Shown one piece after another: positions 11,682 through 23,000 of a stretch of 64,000 bases of DNA. The number at the start of each line of letters is the position of its first letter. The first letter of the stretch is position 1. This DNA is from Staphylotrichum longicolle (lineage: Eukaryota; Ascomycota; Sordariomycetes; Sordariales; Chaetomiaceae). The stretch is from NCBI GenBank assembly GCA_019096155.1, contig JAHCVI010000001.1, positions 7,130,001 to 7,194,000 on the forward strand. The letters are read 5' to 3'. The notes beneath the pieces are model-generated. The model did not search any database and was not told the DNA's origin. It worked only from the letters and a program-made list of their open reading frames with translations. Position numbers and translations under genes: made by a program.

Positions 11682-13319
11682 ATGGCTTTTGGGTTTGGTA
11701 TTTTCAACTCTCTCTGGGGGTTGGGGAGTCTTGCGGTTGGTGCCGTGCAAGCCGTTTGGGAGCACATCGATAAGCATGATGAGAACTCGCCTAAGGCTCG
11801 GGATGCCGCTCCTGATGCTGGTCAACATGTCAATATTGAGGAGCTCACTATTCGCGGCAATCTCTCTCCTTCGCAACTGGATGCCTTCATGCAGGATCCG
11901 GTCCTGGCACGCTTGTGTGGACCGAAAACCCCTGCAACCTTCAAGCAAGAGGAGCAGGGCAAGCAGAAGCTGGAGAAGCAGAACAAGCAACCTCACGAGA
12001 AGCAGGACAAGCAGAAATGCGAGAAGCAGGACAAGGAGACTGGCAAGAAGCAGGACAAGCAAGATTCTCGAAAAGGGCAGAAGTCGTCTTCAGGCAGCGA
12101 TTCAGCAATCGACAAGTCCTGTCCCGTTTCTTGCTCTCGGAAACATACTAAGGTTAAGACCGAGGTCATTTTCATCAAGGTGAAGGATGAGAATCTCGAC
12201 AAGCCTTGGACCTGGCTCTCTGGTCGGCAACTTGAAGGCTACCTGGAAGACCCGCTCATCGGTCCCGAACTGCGCAAATGGAGGGAGGAGCACAACATGG
12301 GCTCTCCAGCCAAGCAAGATACACATGCAAAGACCGACCCAGCCATCTACACGGAGAACCTGCTCATCGGCCCGGAGCTGCGTAGGTGGGAGCTGCAGGA
12401 CAGTCCCATCCCCTTCGGACAGAATGATGCCCGCACAAAGCGCGACGCAGCCATCGACATGGACTACCCGCAGGCACCTTTTGCGACTCAATGCCAACGG
12501 CCATACGGAGAAGAAGACAGCTGGTCCGACCCGGAGTCTTTCCACGACTTTTGCGCCCGCCGGGATTCAACCCCAAAGCAAGAGCATTCCAATGAGGAAA
12601 TCGCAAAAAGGAAGCGTCACCTCGAGGAGGAGCGTGCCGCTCTTCGCGCCTATCAGCTCCAGCTGCAGGAGCATCCTGACGACGAAGCCGCGAAAAGAAA
12701 ACGACACCTCGAGAATGAGCGCGCGGCTCTGCGCGCCTATCAGCGGCAGATGCAGGAGGATCTTGACGAGGAGGCCGCGAAAAGAAAACGACACCTCGAG
12801 AGGGAACGCGCGGCTCTTCGCGCCTATAAACGTCAGCTGCAGGAGTACACTGAGGACGAAGCCGCAAAACGAAGACGCTACCTCGAGAAGGAACGCGCTG
12901 CTCTGCGCGCCTATCAGCGCCAGATGCAGATCCGCGCCGACGCAGCCAGGGAACACAAGAGCCACACGACGTTGCGCGAGCAAAAGCGGCAGTGGGAGGA
13001 CGTGTCCCGCATCGACAGGGAGGGTCACATGGTGGTCAGACGGGAAGCCAGACATGCCCGGCTTAGAGAGCGGATGAAGGTCGACCCGACCCGCAAACTG
13101 CAGGTTTGCACCTGGCACAAGATCAAGACTGAGCCCGAAAAGCGCGGGGGGAAGTGTGACGTGCCGACGATCAAGCTGACGGATCCCGAGGGGGAGGACT
13201 GGTTTCTGCAGGACCTTCGGTACTACCCTGATGAGGACTATGATGAGGTGGCTGATGAAGAAGATGACAGCGATGAGTATGTGTACGGCAATGCCTCGGA
13301 TGAGGAGGGTGCCTGCTGA
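11682..13319 (+). CDS. hypothetical charged coiled-coil repeat protein
   Basis: A single-exon protein of 545 aa that I do not recognise. Residues 1-30 are hydrophobic and Gly-rich (MAFGFGIFNSLWGLGSLAVG) and could be an amphipathic or membrane-associating segment. Residues about 85-140 are a Lys/Gln-rich tract built on the pattern EKQDKQ. Residues about 165-250 hold two copies of an LIGPELRxW motif, with a third degenerate copy (SQLDAFMQDPVLARL) near residue 65. Residues 304-419 are four tandem 29-aa units with the core KRKRHLExERAALRAY, predicted to be a continuous charged helix. The C-terminal 40 residues are very acidic (Asp/Glu/Tyr). Start chosen at the first ATG, preceded by CAAAT. The gene stands alone, with no hint of function. 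Acidic tail plus long basic helix would suit a scaffold or nuclear protein, but that is a guess. Confidence 0.75.
   Translation: MAFGFGIFNSLWGLGSLAVGAVQAVWEHIDKHDENSPKARDAAPDAGQHVNIEELTIRGNLSPSQLDAFMQDPVLARLCGPKTPATFKQEEQGKQKLEKQNKQPHEKQDKQKCEKQDKETGKKQDKQDSRKGQKSSSGSDSAIDKSCPVSCSRKHTKVKTEVIFIKVKDENLDKPWTWLSGRQLEGYLEDPLIGPELRKWREEHNMGSPAKQDTHAKTDPAIYTENLLIGPELRRWELQDSPIPFGQNDARTKRDAAIDMDYPQAPFATQCQRPYGEEDSWSDPESFHDFCARRDSTPKQEHSNEEIAKRKRHLEEERAALRAYQLQLQEHPDDEAAKRKRHLENERAALRAYQRQMQEDLDEEAAKRKRHLERERAALRAYKRQLQEYTEDEAAKRRRYLEKERAALRAYQRQMQIRADAAREHKSHTTLREQKRQWEDVSRIDREGHMVVRREARHARLRERMKVDPTRKLQVCTWHKIKTEPEKRGGKCDVPTIKLTDPEGEDWFLQDLRYYPDEDYDEVADEEDDSDEYVYGNASDEEGAC
12591..12938 (+). repeat. 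four tandem 87-bp coding repeats
   Basis: Units at 12591-12677, 12678-12764, 12765-12851 and 12852-12938 each encode 29 aa with core KRKRHLExERAALRAYxxQxQ. Length is exact, so frame is kept. Protein identity between units is high while third codon positions differ, which suggests selection on the peptide rather than very recent copying. Such arrays usually change copy number between strains. Confidence 0.9.
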
Positions 13320-13881
13320 GTGCTGTTGCTTTCTCTGGGTTTCTCCTCTTCTGCTTTGTTTTTGATGTTGATCCGCTAGGGACTCGCTGGGCGTGGTGGA
13401 CAGAAAAGTAGTTTATGACGGGGCAATATTTCGCTGGGGACATGGAAATTTTGATTTGGTCCTCCTTTTTCTGCGTGGTTCGCAGCAGGGTCTGACTTTG
13501 ATGGCGGCAGAGCAGGTCGAGCAGGATCTTGACCAAGGGCACCGGCGGCTCTTGATGGGCATTGTAATTCTTGGCTTGTGGGCTTAGCAGTGCTTTAGGT
13601 CTAAATTCACATAAAATCAGGAAAAAAAATTAGATAAATCACAACACGCTTCGAAGCTTCGAACTGGTCTTCGTGACTGTTCAAGGTCAACCGCGTCATA
13701 TGTGGGCTATGGCAAGATCAAGTAGCCATTTCACTTTTTAGTGAGATTAATCTTCCGACTGGAGCCAGTCAAGCTCAACCAGGGTGATATTACCAGACGA
13801 CCAAGGAGAGATCTATATCCTACACAAATGACCAGTGGGTATCTAACAATAACGCTCTTGAGACAAACAAAAGAAACACAC
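13320..13881. other. convergent intergenic region
   Basis: This is the 3'-3' space between the repeat protein and the ankyrin gene. No gene seen; it includes A/T-rich stretches (13605-13645) suitable for polyadenylation. Confidence 0.5.
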
Positions 13882-15529
13882 TCAGTGCTTGGGGTTGATC
13901 CACACCAGAATCTCATGGTACCCCTTGGCAATGGAGGTCCAGATCCCCGCGATGATCTCCCCAAGCTGTCGCGGGACGTATTTGGCGACGTACCACAGCG
14001 CCTCGATCAAAAACACGACCAGTTTCCCGGTCAGTCCAAACAGCCCGATGATGATGCCTGCCACAAGGATCCCGGACGAATAGACGATCTTCCACAGCAC
14101 CTTGGGCAGCCCGCGGAAGATGGCGTTGAACACCTCGCAGAACCCGTTCCACACGTCCTTGAGCTTGATGGTCCGGAAGAAGTCGAGCACCGCCGCGACC
14201 GTCGTGTGCAACGCCGCCACGACGCGCATAAACACGTGCCCGACCGCCTTGCCGACCCTCTTCAGGCTCTCCCAGATCCACACGCATAGCTTCTTCATCG
14301 CCGCCGGGATCCTCGTGATGACCTTCCACAGCCACTTCACCAGGCGCTTGATCACGCCCGGGATCTCCTTGGCCACGCTCCACACCCCCTTGGGCACCTT
14401 CTTCATCCCCTTCCACACCGCCTTGCCCGCCCTCTTGACGCGCCCCGGAAACGCTTTGGCCTGCCTCTTGCACCACCCCCCAAACTTGTGCTTGTTCTCC
14501 CAGCAGTACTTGCCGCCCTCCCACAGCGGCTTGACTACCACGTGCTTCGGCACGCTCCACAGGAAGAACTTTGGGATCTCGTACAACAGCACCTCAAAGA
14601 ACCACCACACCTTGCCCGCGGCGCGCGTGACCCTCCTCCAGGCCACCGCGTGCGTGCTCTTCCAGCGCCGCCACGCCCCGCCCCGCCGCGCGGGCAAGTA
14701 CGCCACCACGTCGCGGTGCCCACCGTCCGCGGCCAGCCTCAGCGCGAGCTGGCCGTCGGGCGCAATCACCCCGTCGTCGGCGCCAAAGTCCTCCATCAGC
14801 AGCTTCGCCAGCGCCAGGTTCCCCCGCGCCGCCGCCACCATCAGCGGCGTGCGCTCGGCGCCCCCGACGGTGCCGTACCCTCCCACCCGCGCGCCCAGCG
14901 CCACGAGCGCGCACACCATGGCCCCGTTGCCCGCCTCCACCGCCGCGATCAGCGGCGTCCGCCCGCCCGCGTCGGGCACGTCCGGCGAGACGAACCCCTG
15001 CTCCACCAGCGCCGTCACGAGCTCCACGTTCTTGCCCGCCACGGCGTCGAAGAGCGTCGCGACGATCTGCTTCTGCAGGTGGTGCAGCGCGGTGCGCTCG
15101 CCGTCCGACAGGTCCGGGTTGGACGCGAGCGGGTTGGTCGGCGGGAGGGGCGCGCCGGCGGCGGTCCAGAGGGTGTACAGGGGAGCCGGGTAGGTGGTCA
15201 GCGGGAGGGCGAGGAGGGCCGGGAGGGCGGGCTGGGAGGTGAGGAGGGTGAGGATCGGGGTGGTGTCGGTCTCGGTGTAGGTGGGGACGAAGTCGTCGTC
15301 GGGGTTGTGGGCGTGATGAGAGAGTGTGGGGAGAGTGTTGGCGAGGATGATATCCCAGGGAGTCCCGGGTGGTGGTGTATGGCGGTGTGGTGGTGGTGTT
15401 GTTGTTGGTGTTGGGGTCGGTGTTGATGGAGGGGGGGTTGGTGGGCGTTTGAGGGGTGGAGTCCGCGTCGATGGGGGTTTCGGCTATGACCGGGGCCGCC
15501 ATTTTGGGCGCTGGGGTTGGGTCCTCCAT
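13882..15529 (-). CDS. ankyrin-repeat protein with Trp/Lys-rich tail
   Basis: From a Leu-rich N-terminal part (PWDIILANTLPTLSHH) the protein runs into at least three ankyrin units (GRTPLIAAVEAGNGAMVCAL, then ERTPLMVAAARGNLALAKLL, then a GQLALRLAADGGHRDVVAYL unit). After these comes about 200 aa rich in Trp, Lys and Val, with recurring amphipathic segments, ending in a strongly hydrophobic stretch (SSGILVAGIIIGLFGLTGKL) that looks membrane-inserting. The reading frame of the ankyrin part is open back to about 15486 but has no ATG there. The best start (ATG at 15529, MEDPTPAPKM) is in another frame, so a +1 frame change is needed around 15365-15480, where a run of seven C lies on the coding strand (15431-15437). 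No usable splice pair explains it. Function unknown; ankyrin repeats bind other proteins, and the tail suggests a membrane-bound adaptor. Confidence 0.7.
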
Positions 15530-16605
15530 GGGGTGAAGTTTCTTAAGTTTCTTCGCCGTGGAGTTGTTTGTGTTGTGAAGTTGTGAGCCCAAGTCTGAGA
15601 GGAAAATGACAAATCACAGCTCAACTGTGTCGTTGCAACTCCTCGTTTGATCCAATGGCGCTTTGATCGGTTTAATGTTTTGATCAAGATATCTTTTGAG
15701 ATGAGATAGATTCAAACCTTGATCTGATGCTGACTTTGGGAAGGAGCTTCTCCCTTTATCAAGCGGCGCCGTCCACGGATGCGGTTCGAGTTGCGGTTCG
15801 CGTGTCTCTCAGCCGCTTTTCCCAACTGGGCGGCAACAGGAGGCCGCAGTTGCCTTGGCGCGGACACGGCACGCAAAGCCCCCTGTCAACCGCCTGTCAA
15901 CCGCCCACGATGGGCTTAGCGGGCGATTTAAACTTCAAGTTAGCCTCGTGGGGTGCCGCTGCTGTGTGGCTCAGCCACGGCCGGGCCTGCTCTGCCACCA
16001 CCATTTCTCGCTGTCAATTTTATTTCACTGACGACAGAGAAAGCCTACCGAGCTTGTTTCCCGCGCGGGTAACGATGCCGAGGATCGGCTGGATTTGTTG
16101 TTTTTCATGTGAAGGGCTTTTTCAGTTTAAAGTGAAGCCTTGCCGAGTTCCAAAACGCCCACTCATGTTGAATCACCACAAAGGGCAAACAAACCAACAT
16201 CACGCTTGTCAACCATTTTAGTGAAATGTTTGAAATTCAATCTCTTCATCCAGAAAACATGAAATTTGAGGGTTGTTTGTATACGAAGCCCCGTGTCGTT
16301 TTCAGCCAGCGAAGCACATCGTAGGTTCTTTTACGATCAAGGTTTCGTCAGCATTCCGTCGAGATTTGAAGTCGTTCCCTTTCGCTCCCGGCAGGAGTAA
16401 CGCAGCTCATTTCTGCCCTCCTTTGACTCGGTGATTGAGATGGCAACGCACGTTTTGATGCCTTTCCCCGTGTTTCCAGGCCTCCAAAAAAGTATCACAG
16501 GACGTCCGGTCGTGCATCATGCCAATCGTATTTTCATCACCATATTTTGTTTCAGAGTTTGATACATTTTCAATCTCACACTATTTCCCGTCTTCCGACT
16601 TTCCT
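15530..16605. other. intergenic region
   Basis: Upstream of the ankyrin gene and downstream of the small protein. No supported gene; open frames here lack coding character. Confidence 0.5.
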
Positions 16606-17001
16606 TCATTTTTTCATTCCCATCTTCTCCTTGGCCTGGCCCATCGTGTCGCCAATTGAGCCGGCCGCATTCTTCCCCGCCTTCTGCATCTTCTCCGTCG
16701 CACTGCTGCCGCCCTGGCTGCTGCCCTCCAGACCGCCCTTCATCCGATGCACATGCTCGGGCTTGTTTGTGGTCGAGTACATGGAGTTGGGGTCATGGAG
16801 CTGAGAACACTTGTCAGCGCTCGCTGTCCCGTGACTGAGATATGGAGGTATTAGGTGGCTGCTTACATGGGCCTGCTCCTCGGCATTGTCAATCAGGTCG
16901 TGGCACTCCTCGGCCGCCTCGTCGGTGTAGCCCGACTCATGCTTGGGCACCTGGTGGTGCGGGTGGTGCGGCTTCTGGTGCTTCTTCTGTCCTCCCTCCA
17001 T
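16606..17001 (-). CDS. small hydrophilic His-rich protein
   Basis: A 109-aa protein in two exons, from ATG 17001 (MEGGQKKHQKPHHPHHQ). A possible upstream ATG at 17031 would add ten residues. The intron at 16801-16866 has a strong GTAAGC donor, an internal CTGAC and a CAG acceptor. The N-terminus is His/Pro/Lys-rich, the middle acidic (GYTDEAAEECHDLIDNAEEQ), the C-terminus Gly/Ser/Lys-rich with amphipathic repeats (EKMQKAGKNAAGSIGDTMGQ) reminiscent of LEA or CsbD-like stress proteins, though I cannot assign it to a family. The intron is 66 nt, in phase 0 and free of stops, so unspliced mRNA would code for a 131-aa form. No membrane segment or signal peptide. Likely soluble and disordered. Confidence 0.72.
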   Translation of the reverse strand: MEGGQKKHQKPHHPHHQVPKHESGYTDEAAEECHDLIDNAEEQAHVSSHLIPPYLSHGTASADKCSQLHDPNSMYSTTNKPEHVHRMKGGLEGSSQGGSSATEKMQKAGKNAAGSIGDTMGQAKEKMGMKK

Positions 17002-18125
17002 GGTGGATGTGTGTGTTGTATGATGTATCAACGAGTTACAGTAACGTGAGGCAGCTCTGATCCGAGTTTGGGATGATGGCTCTGGTGAGCAGGAGAGAGA
17101 ATAATCTCATAGCAACTGCTGCCATAGCCCCCTTATTTAATGTTGGTGGCGACCCCTTTGTGCTGTTTGCGTCACTGTCGTCATCCTGATCGATCCCGTT
17201 GGAGAAAGCCCGCGGGTGCTGGAACGTCACTGGCGGAACCACGACTCTGAGCGACACGGGCACCGGACCACCCCGCATCATTCACAGACAAAGAGCGTCA
17301 TCCGAAGCTTCATCCTACGGTCATCTTGTCCGGGGATGGAGCCTGCCGGGATGTGTTTGATGCAACGGGCCCGAAAAGGTACGAGGGGTAGAACCGGACT
17401 TTCAATGCATCGCGTGTTCAGTTGACCAATGCGGTCTCACGGGTGGTCGCAAACGGCACGAGGGTACGGGGCCTGGACTGCTCGGATAAGATCTGATTTC
17501 CCCTCACGAAGCAGCGCCAACACCCACCACGTTGACGGCCCCGCAGTCACTTACTCGGGTCTTTTGCCTCGAGTGGTTTGACATTTCATCATCGACCCGG
17601 CTGAAGCGGAAGCCATACTCAAACTCGCCCTTGAACTCGGCAGTCGGGCAGATCTTCGCTGTCTCAGTCAGCTTCATCTTGTGCATGCTAGTAAGAATGT
17701 CCGTTAGGTTGGTGCCGATCACTCGGCGTAGTACCTGGGCCCCGACATAGACGGAGACGGACACAACTCCAAAGACAGGTCACACCACAGGTTCAGCACA
17801 ACAACTCAAAAGCCGACCGATAAATCAACGAAAATCCATTGCATGCTAAATCAATGCCAACTACTCAACGTCGCAAGGGTTTGGACCCGACCCTGACCGT
17901 GGCGTGGGTATCTGAAATGTGTAAATCCGTGGATATAAAACAAAGAAACTTGATGCGTTTTGCAGCCCCGTTGCCTGCTGGTCCTCCGAGGACTCCGCCG
18001 TGAATATAGCACAGTTAAATGAGAGATATGATAAGAAAAACCGGTGCGCTGACAAGCGCGTGATGTTCGTTGTCTGTTGCAATGCGACTGTCGTGTGTGC
18101 AGAATAATCTGCGCAGAAGAGTTGA
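17002..18125. other. intergenic region
   Basis: No supported gene. An 86-codon minus-strand frame at 17504-17764 has somewhat protein-like composition but no start context, splice partners or recognisable family. Confidence 0.5.
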
Positions 18126-20033
18126 TTAAAAGTGCAACGCCGGCCAGAGCATCGAGTAGTCCTCCGTCGCGCCCCTGAGCTCCGACTCGACCGTCCCGGG
18201 CCGCTTGGTGTCTACCTCCTCTTCGATGCAGTCAGCAAAGTCCCTCTTTGCAGGCACCGAACCCCCCGTGTCCTCGATGCCGTGCTTGTCCTTCTTGTGC
18301 TTCTTCAGGTTATCCAGTCGACTGAACGTCTTGAGACAGCCTGGCACATCACAAGCCAGCCGGACTCCCTTGTGTGTATTTTTGTGTTTGCGGAGATACC
18401 CTTTCAGGTTCTCTCGTACGCCCCGCGGCTTCCACTGGCATTCGTCGCAGACGAGGTCTTCGACTGACGATTCCGGAAGGTCCTTCCCTTGGCCTGCAGC
18501 CGCCGGCGATAAGGGGCCACGTCCACTGCTTTCTGGCGCCGGTGTTCCATACACTGTCGTAATGCCGCTCTGCATAGACTCCTGGCTGAGTGCTCGCGAC
18601 ATGGAATGGGTCGGCGGTTGTTGGACTCGATAGAATGGTGGTGGCGCCGTGCCAGGAGACGTTGGACTAGCTATCGCGCTGCCAATACCCCGAGCGAGAT
18701 TGCCCAACATGGCCGTTTGGAGAGGGAAATGCGAGTCTGGCCCAGACGATGGCGGAGTTGGTCGAGGTGTTTCAACCTCGACCTTTTGGTTCCACCACCC
18801 ATGGCTGCCCGAGACTGCCGACGGTAAGTCTGTTGGTGACAGCGGACTCTGTGCCAAGGCCAGCGACTCATCTAAACACATGGCCGACGTCGATGGCGCA
18901 TGGCCAGGGAGGGTCGTAAGCCCCCCGTTAAAGGGCAGCTGCGGAGGAAAGATGAACTGTTGCGAAGCCGGTACGTTACTGGAGTCTTGAACCGATGTAG
19001 CCGGGGGTGGGAATGAACCCAGCCCAGTATTGGTAAACAGAGTGGTCTGTGATGTGTTTTGCGAGAGGCGCTCGGTAGGGGTCTCGTCTATTGTTGATGC
19101 CATGGCAACCGACGAAACTGTAGACGGCAAGTCAGAGGCACCGGCGTTGAATCCCGGCCAAAACATGCTGCCGTCGACCTCCGGGAGACCTGTATGCAGG
19201 ACGGGCTTTTGGAGGGTCGAGTAGTCTGGCCCGCTCCCCTGTACCGGCTGCCCAGGAAAGACGACATGATGCTGGAGGACCCTGCTAGTGAAACTGGTGG
19301 TTGGCGCCTCGGAAGCCGCTGTGCTCGGTCTCGTATCCATCGCCGAAGCGGTCCGGAAGTGCGGGTCAAAGCCGGGATTCTGTTTGCGCGACGGGTCTTT
19401 CTTCCTCAACGCAAAGTCCTTCATCTTTGAGCCGAGGCTACGCTTCCGTTGGATAGGGCCCGCATGCATAGAGTGCGGAAACCTAAACCCCATCCACTGC
19501 GACCAATCCTTCTCGTTCGTGGGGAAGCTGTGCGAGGTGCTACACTTGTCGCAGTCGAACTCGCCGCTAGGGAGTTCCGGGCAGGACAAGAGGTGTTGAA
19601 TGACTTGCAACGGCGCCGCGAACGTCTTGTGGCACTTGGTCATGGGACAGCCATAGCTCTGCTGGGCGTGCTCCGCCACGGAGAGCTGCTCGAGGAGTTC
19701 GCGAAGGAACAAGAGAACCATGCGCGCCGTCGTGCCATCCTTGGTCACCTTGTCTTCGTACCTGGTCGATGGAGGTCAGCCACGGGGCCTGCGACGCAAG
19801 CCGGCCAGACGCCAACTGCGACCCGGCGCCTCGAGAGATGGCCGGACTTACGGGCATGGAGCATGGTAGTGGCCCGTCACGGGAAGCTGGTGGTGAACAG
19901 CGTGTGAGCCGTGGTGGTGTCCGCTGTGGATGGCCGCGTTGAAAGGCCCTGCATCGTGCATCGCTCGATGGAGAGAAAAAGTCGACATGGAGATGGGCGC
20001 AGCGTGGCTGGGTGGCTCGCGGGGTGCATCCAC
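18126..20033 (-). CDS. C2H2 zinc-finger transcription factor
   Basis: A protein of 605 aa in two exons. Exon 1 ends at 19852, the intron covers 19762-19851 (donor GTAAGT, branch CTGAC, acceptor CAG), and the join reads HAPCP-YEDKVTKDG. An in-frame ATG at 19988 would give 590 aa with a more natural start. A Cys/His pair segment near residue 90 (CPMTKCHKTFAAPLQVIQHL, then CDKCS) could be a first, divergent finger. The middle 300 residues are Ser/Pro/Thr-rich. Near the C-terminus lie two fingers: a degenerate one (CDECQWKPRGVRENLKGYLR, then KHKNTH) and a classical one (CDVPGCLKTFSRLDNLKKHK, then KDKH). The second follows the standard C-x4-C-x12-H-x4-H spacing. This arrangement is common in Pezizomycotina regulators. 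It presumably acts in the nucleus; targets unknown. Confidence 0.82.
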
Positions 20034-23000
20034 TGCATCGTGGAACCGGACCAGGCTAGCGGGGGAGGCCCAGACAGGAAATACAGAGAGATGTCTCGCC
20101 TCTTTTTAGGGGTTGGGGGAAGCGAAGCACGGGGGGTCGAGTCGCACAGAGCCCGCCACACCACCGGCGGCTCGCTCTTGGGATGGAGAGCAGGGAGAGC
20201 AGGGGACTCCCTCTCCTTCTCCACGCTTCTCCACGGCTCCCGCCGTCGCGGCACGCACGTACGATGGGACGAGAGCGGCAGTTGTGTAGCACCCGGGCGT
20301 GGTTGACGGAGGGCAAAACCAGGTGAGAGTGTGGGGAGGGGAACGGGCTGGGGTTGGTTGGGGCCAGGCCAGGCGTGGTCGGGGGGTGGCTTGTTAAGCA
20401 GACCGACGGAATTGACGTCAAATTCATCTAGATTGCCATCTAATCAATTCATTGGATTCGGGCCGGCCTTGGCGCGTCGAAACCGGGAGGTACGTAGCTG
20501 CTCGGGAGGGATCAGGTGTGAGGTGGTGCTCTCGTGCCTTGAAGCGGGACTGTGGCTGGGGTGCTGACCGCAGAGGGGGGCTGTCAGGTAACGTTGAGCG
20601 TGTTTGGGGGCTTGGGTGGGATGGAGGGGAGTGAAAAAGAAAAAAAAGGGAGGAGAAGAAAAAGGAGGTTATCGTGTTCTGGGCGAGCGGGATTGAGAAT
20701 ATTCTGGGGAAAGAGCGCTGGCACCTGCTTGACTTGGCGGTGCTTCCCGTCTCTTGGGACCTCTCCTGCCTCTCCTGCTGCCCGCTGCCCGCTGCTTTGT
20801 GGGTGCAATGCTACCTAGGGGAAGGCGCGCGATTCATGTGGGTACCTACCTAGGTATGTGACGGGCCTGGCAGGGTGCCCGAGGCCGCCAAACAAGCTTA
20901 TCAGGCTGCTTCAGGTTTAGAGGACCAAAAGATGAACGGGCGGCTTCGCAATAAAGGGCCGCTTCGTCCACCGACGCTCTGTGCGCGGAGCGGGACACCT
21001 GCGCAGGCGAACGTGGGGTTGTGATTGATGGATGCGACTGCCGTCCTGGATGACGCGAGGGGGTGGTGCCCGGCCAGAAATTGAAAACAGCCGGGAAGGC
21101 GCCTGCCGTCTGTTGGAGAGAGGCGCGCACTCAGGCAGCAAGCGGCTTGCTGTCCAGGTGAGCACTTTCTAATAAAGAAGCGCCCACTCTCCAATCTCTG
21201 CCCAGATGGTTCTCGGGCTGCCACAATTCTCGGATTCTCCCCAGAAACTCTGCTTGCTCCCTTGCTGACGCCCGAGGTTTGAGCATGACAATAATTATGC
21301 TCACGGTTCATCTTGACCCTGTCCATCAAGGTGCCCACAAGTGGCAGACTCGCTTTGCAGCCCCTTGCGCCTTCGCTTCCGGCAGAAAAGGGTATTCCGG
21401 CGGGGGTTCGGAGCTGGCTCCTAGCGGGCCACTCCCATGGTATCCCGCGCTGCGCCAGGCGTCTGCTGCGAGGAACGCCCCCCAGTCTTCTGAGTTGACA
21501 CCCCAACGCTCGTGGCGTTCTTCTGATGGCCTCGCGGCACCGACGAACTGGAACTGACTGGGGAAGCGCACCGTTCCTGGCATCGTGCAGTCCGCCGGTT
21601 CAGAGGCACTCTGCGATGCACCCCGGCGGGAGCGTGGCCACTGTGGGAAGCGCAGATGGGCGCTCTTATCTCGCTGGCCGTGTCTTGATGCTGCCAATTT
21701 TGGAACTTGCAGACAGGCTAAAAGCCCGGAAGTTGAAATCGAAGCGCGTTTAATTTAGCCTGGGCCGCCTCGCTAGCTCGCAACGGTCTCTTGGCAAGCC
21801 TCTTTCCCCAGACAAACACCACCTGCAGCGCCACTCTCTCGGCTTCGGGCAGCGATTTGCCGATTTCGGTGCCGCGTTCCGAGCTGATTCTGGGGCGCCG
21901 AGCTGCCGGAGGGGGTATGCAGATCACGCGGATCATGGATGCTTGTCTTTGGCTCTGGAGCACTCTAGCTTGGCCGACCTCCAGATTCTCGAGAGATTCT
22001 GCTTCTAATTGATCGTTTGGGAGAGTGTGTGAAGTCAATATCAGGACGCAGGCTTGGTCATCGGCCAATGCGACCCCCTGTCGGGGTGTGTTCTGATGGG
22101 AACCAGTCCGCCCAAACATCAACCATTACGAACCACTTTACCAAGACCGACCAGCTGACTGTTCAGCAGGGGGGCTTTGCATCGTCAGGGACACCGTCAT
22201 GCTCGCTGGGACGATGCACCATAACGTTACCTCCCGTCGGGGATGCGAGCGTGTGGCGCTGGTTGACAGTGACGCCCGCGGTAACATCCGGTTCGTAAGG
22301 CTGCACTATGACCTCGGGGTATTGTTGACCGCAGGGAACGGCAAGGGCACCGCCATACGACTACTGTAGCCTCGGTCCGCGTATATGCCTGGACCCGAGC
22401 CGAAGGCAACCTGCGGTAATGTGACGAGCCAGCTGACAGCCACGGCACTCTATCTGGCGAGGTGAAGCAACGATCCTGAAGGGTCGTATTGTTCTGGAAG
22501 CTGCACGACATTTGCTTGACAGCTCTTGTGGGGAGGGAGGCCTTGGCTCGACGGTAAGGACTGACTTGTCAACCTGTACGAGATAACGTGCCGCGGTAAG
22601 GGTCTATGTTGAGGGGCGCGGTTGTCCCTGTTTCTTGGCCTCTGATATGGATGGTTATGTGTGCGGTGAGTCGTCAATCGAAGCAAACCTGGAAGGGCCA
22701 GACTACTGTACATCAGGCACTTCCCGTAGCATCCTTGGTCAGCCTTGCGGATTGACTCACTCTTCAGCTTGCTGTGCCACGTTCCAACATATGTCAAAGT
22801 GAACCTGGCCCAATGCACTCGTCTCGCGCCAAACACTGCTACCTCGTTATCATTTGCAACTTGTGGGAGAATGTTTACCGGTGAGATGACAAGAAGCTCA
22901 CTGGCAGACTCGAGGACTCAACCAGCAAGAACTCTTTCCGAGGTACATGATAAGAGTCATGTTGAACAGAATCAAAACCCCACATTTCAATAGGTAGGAT

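Noticed and set aside
14102..15426. Long plus-strand frames opposite the ankyrin gene
   Set aside because: GC-rich shadows; the ankyrin motifs are on the minus strand.
17504..17764. 86-codon minus-strand frame with protein-like composition
   Set aside because: No family, no good start, no splice partner. It could be an exon of an unknown gene, but the sequence does not support a call.
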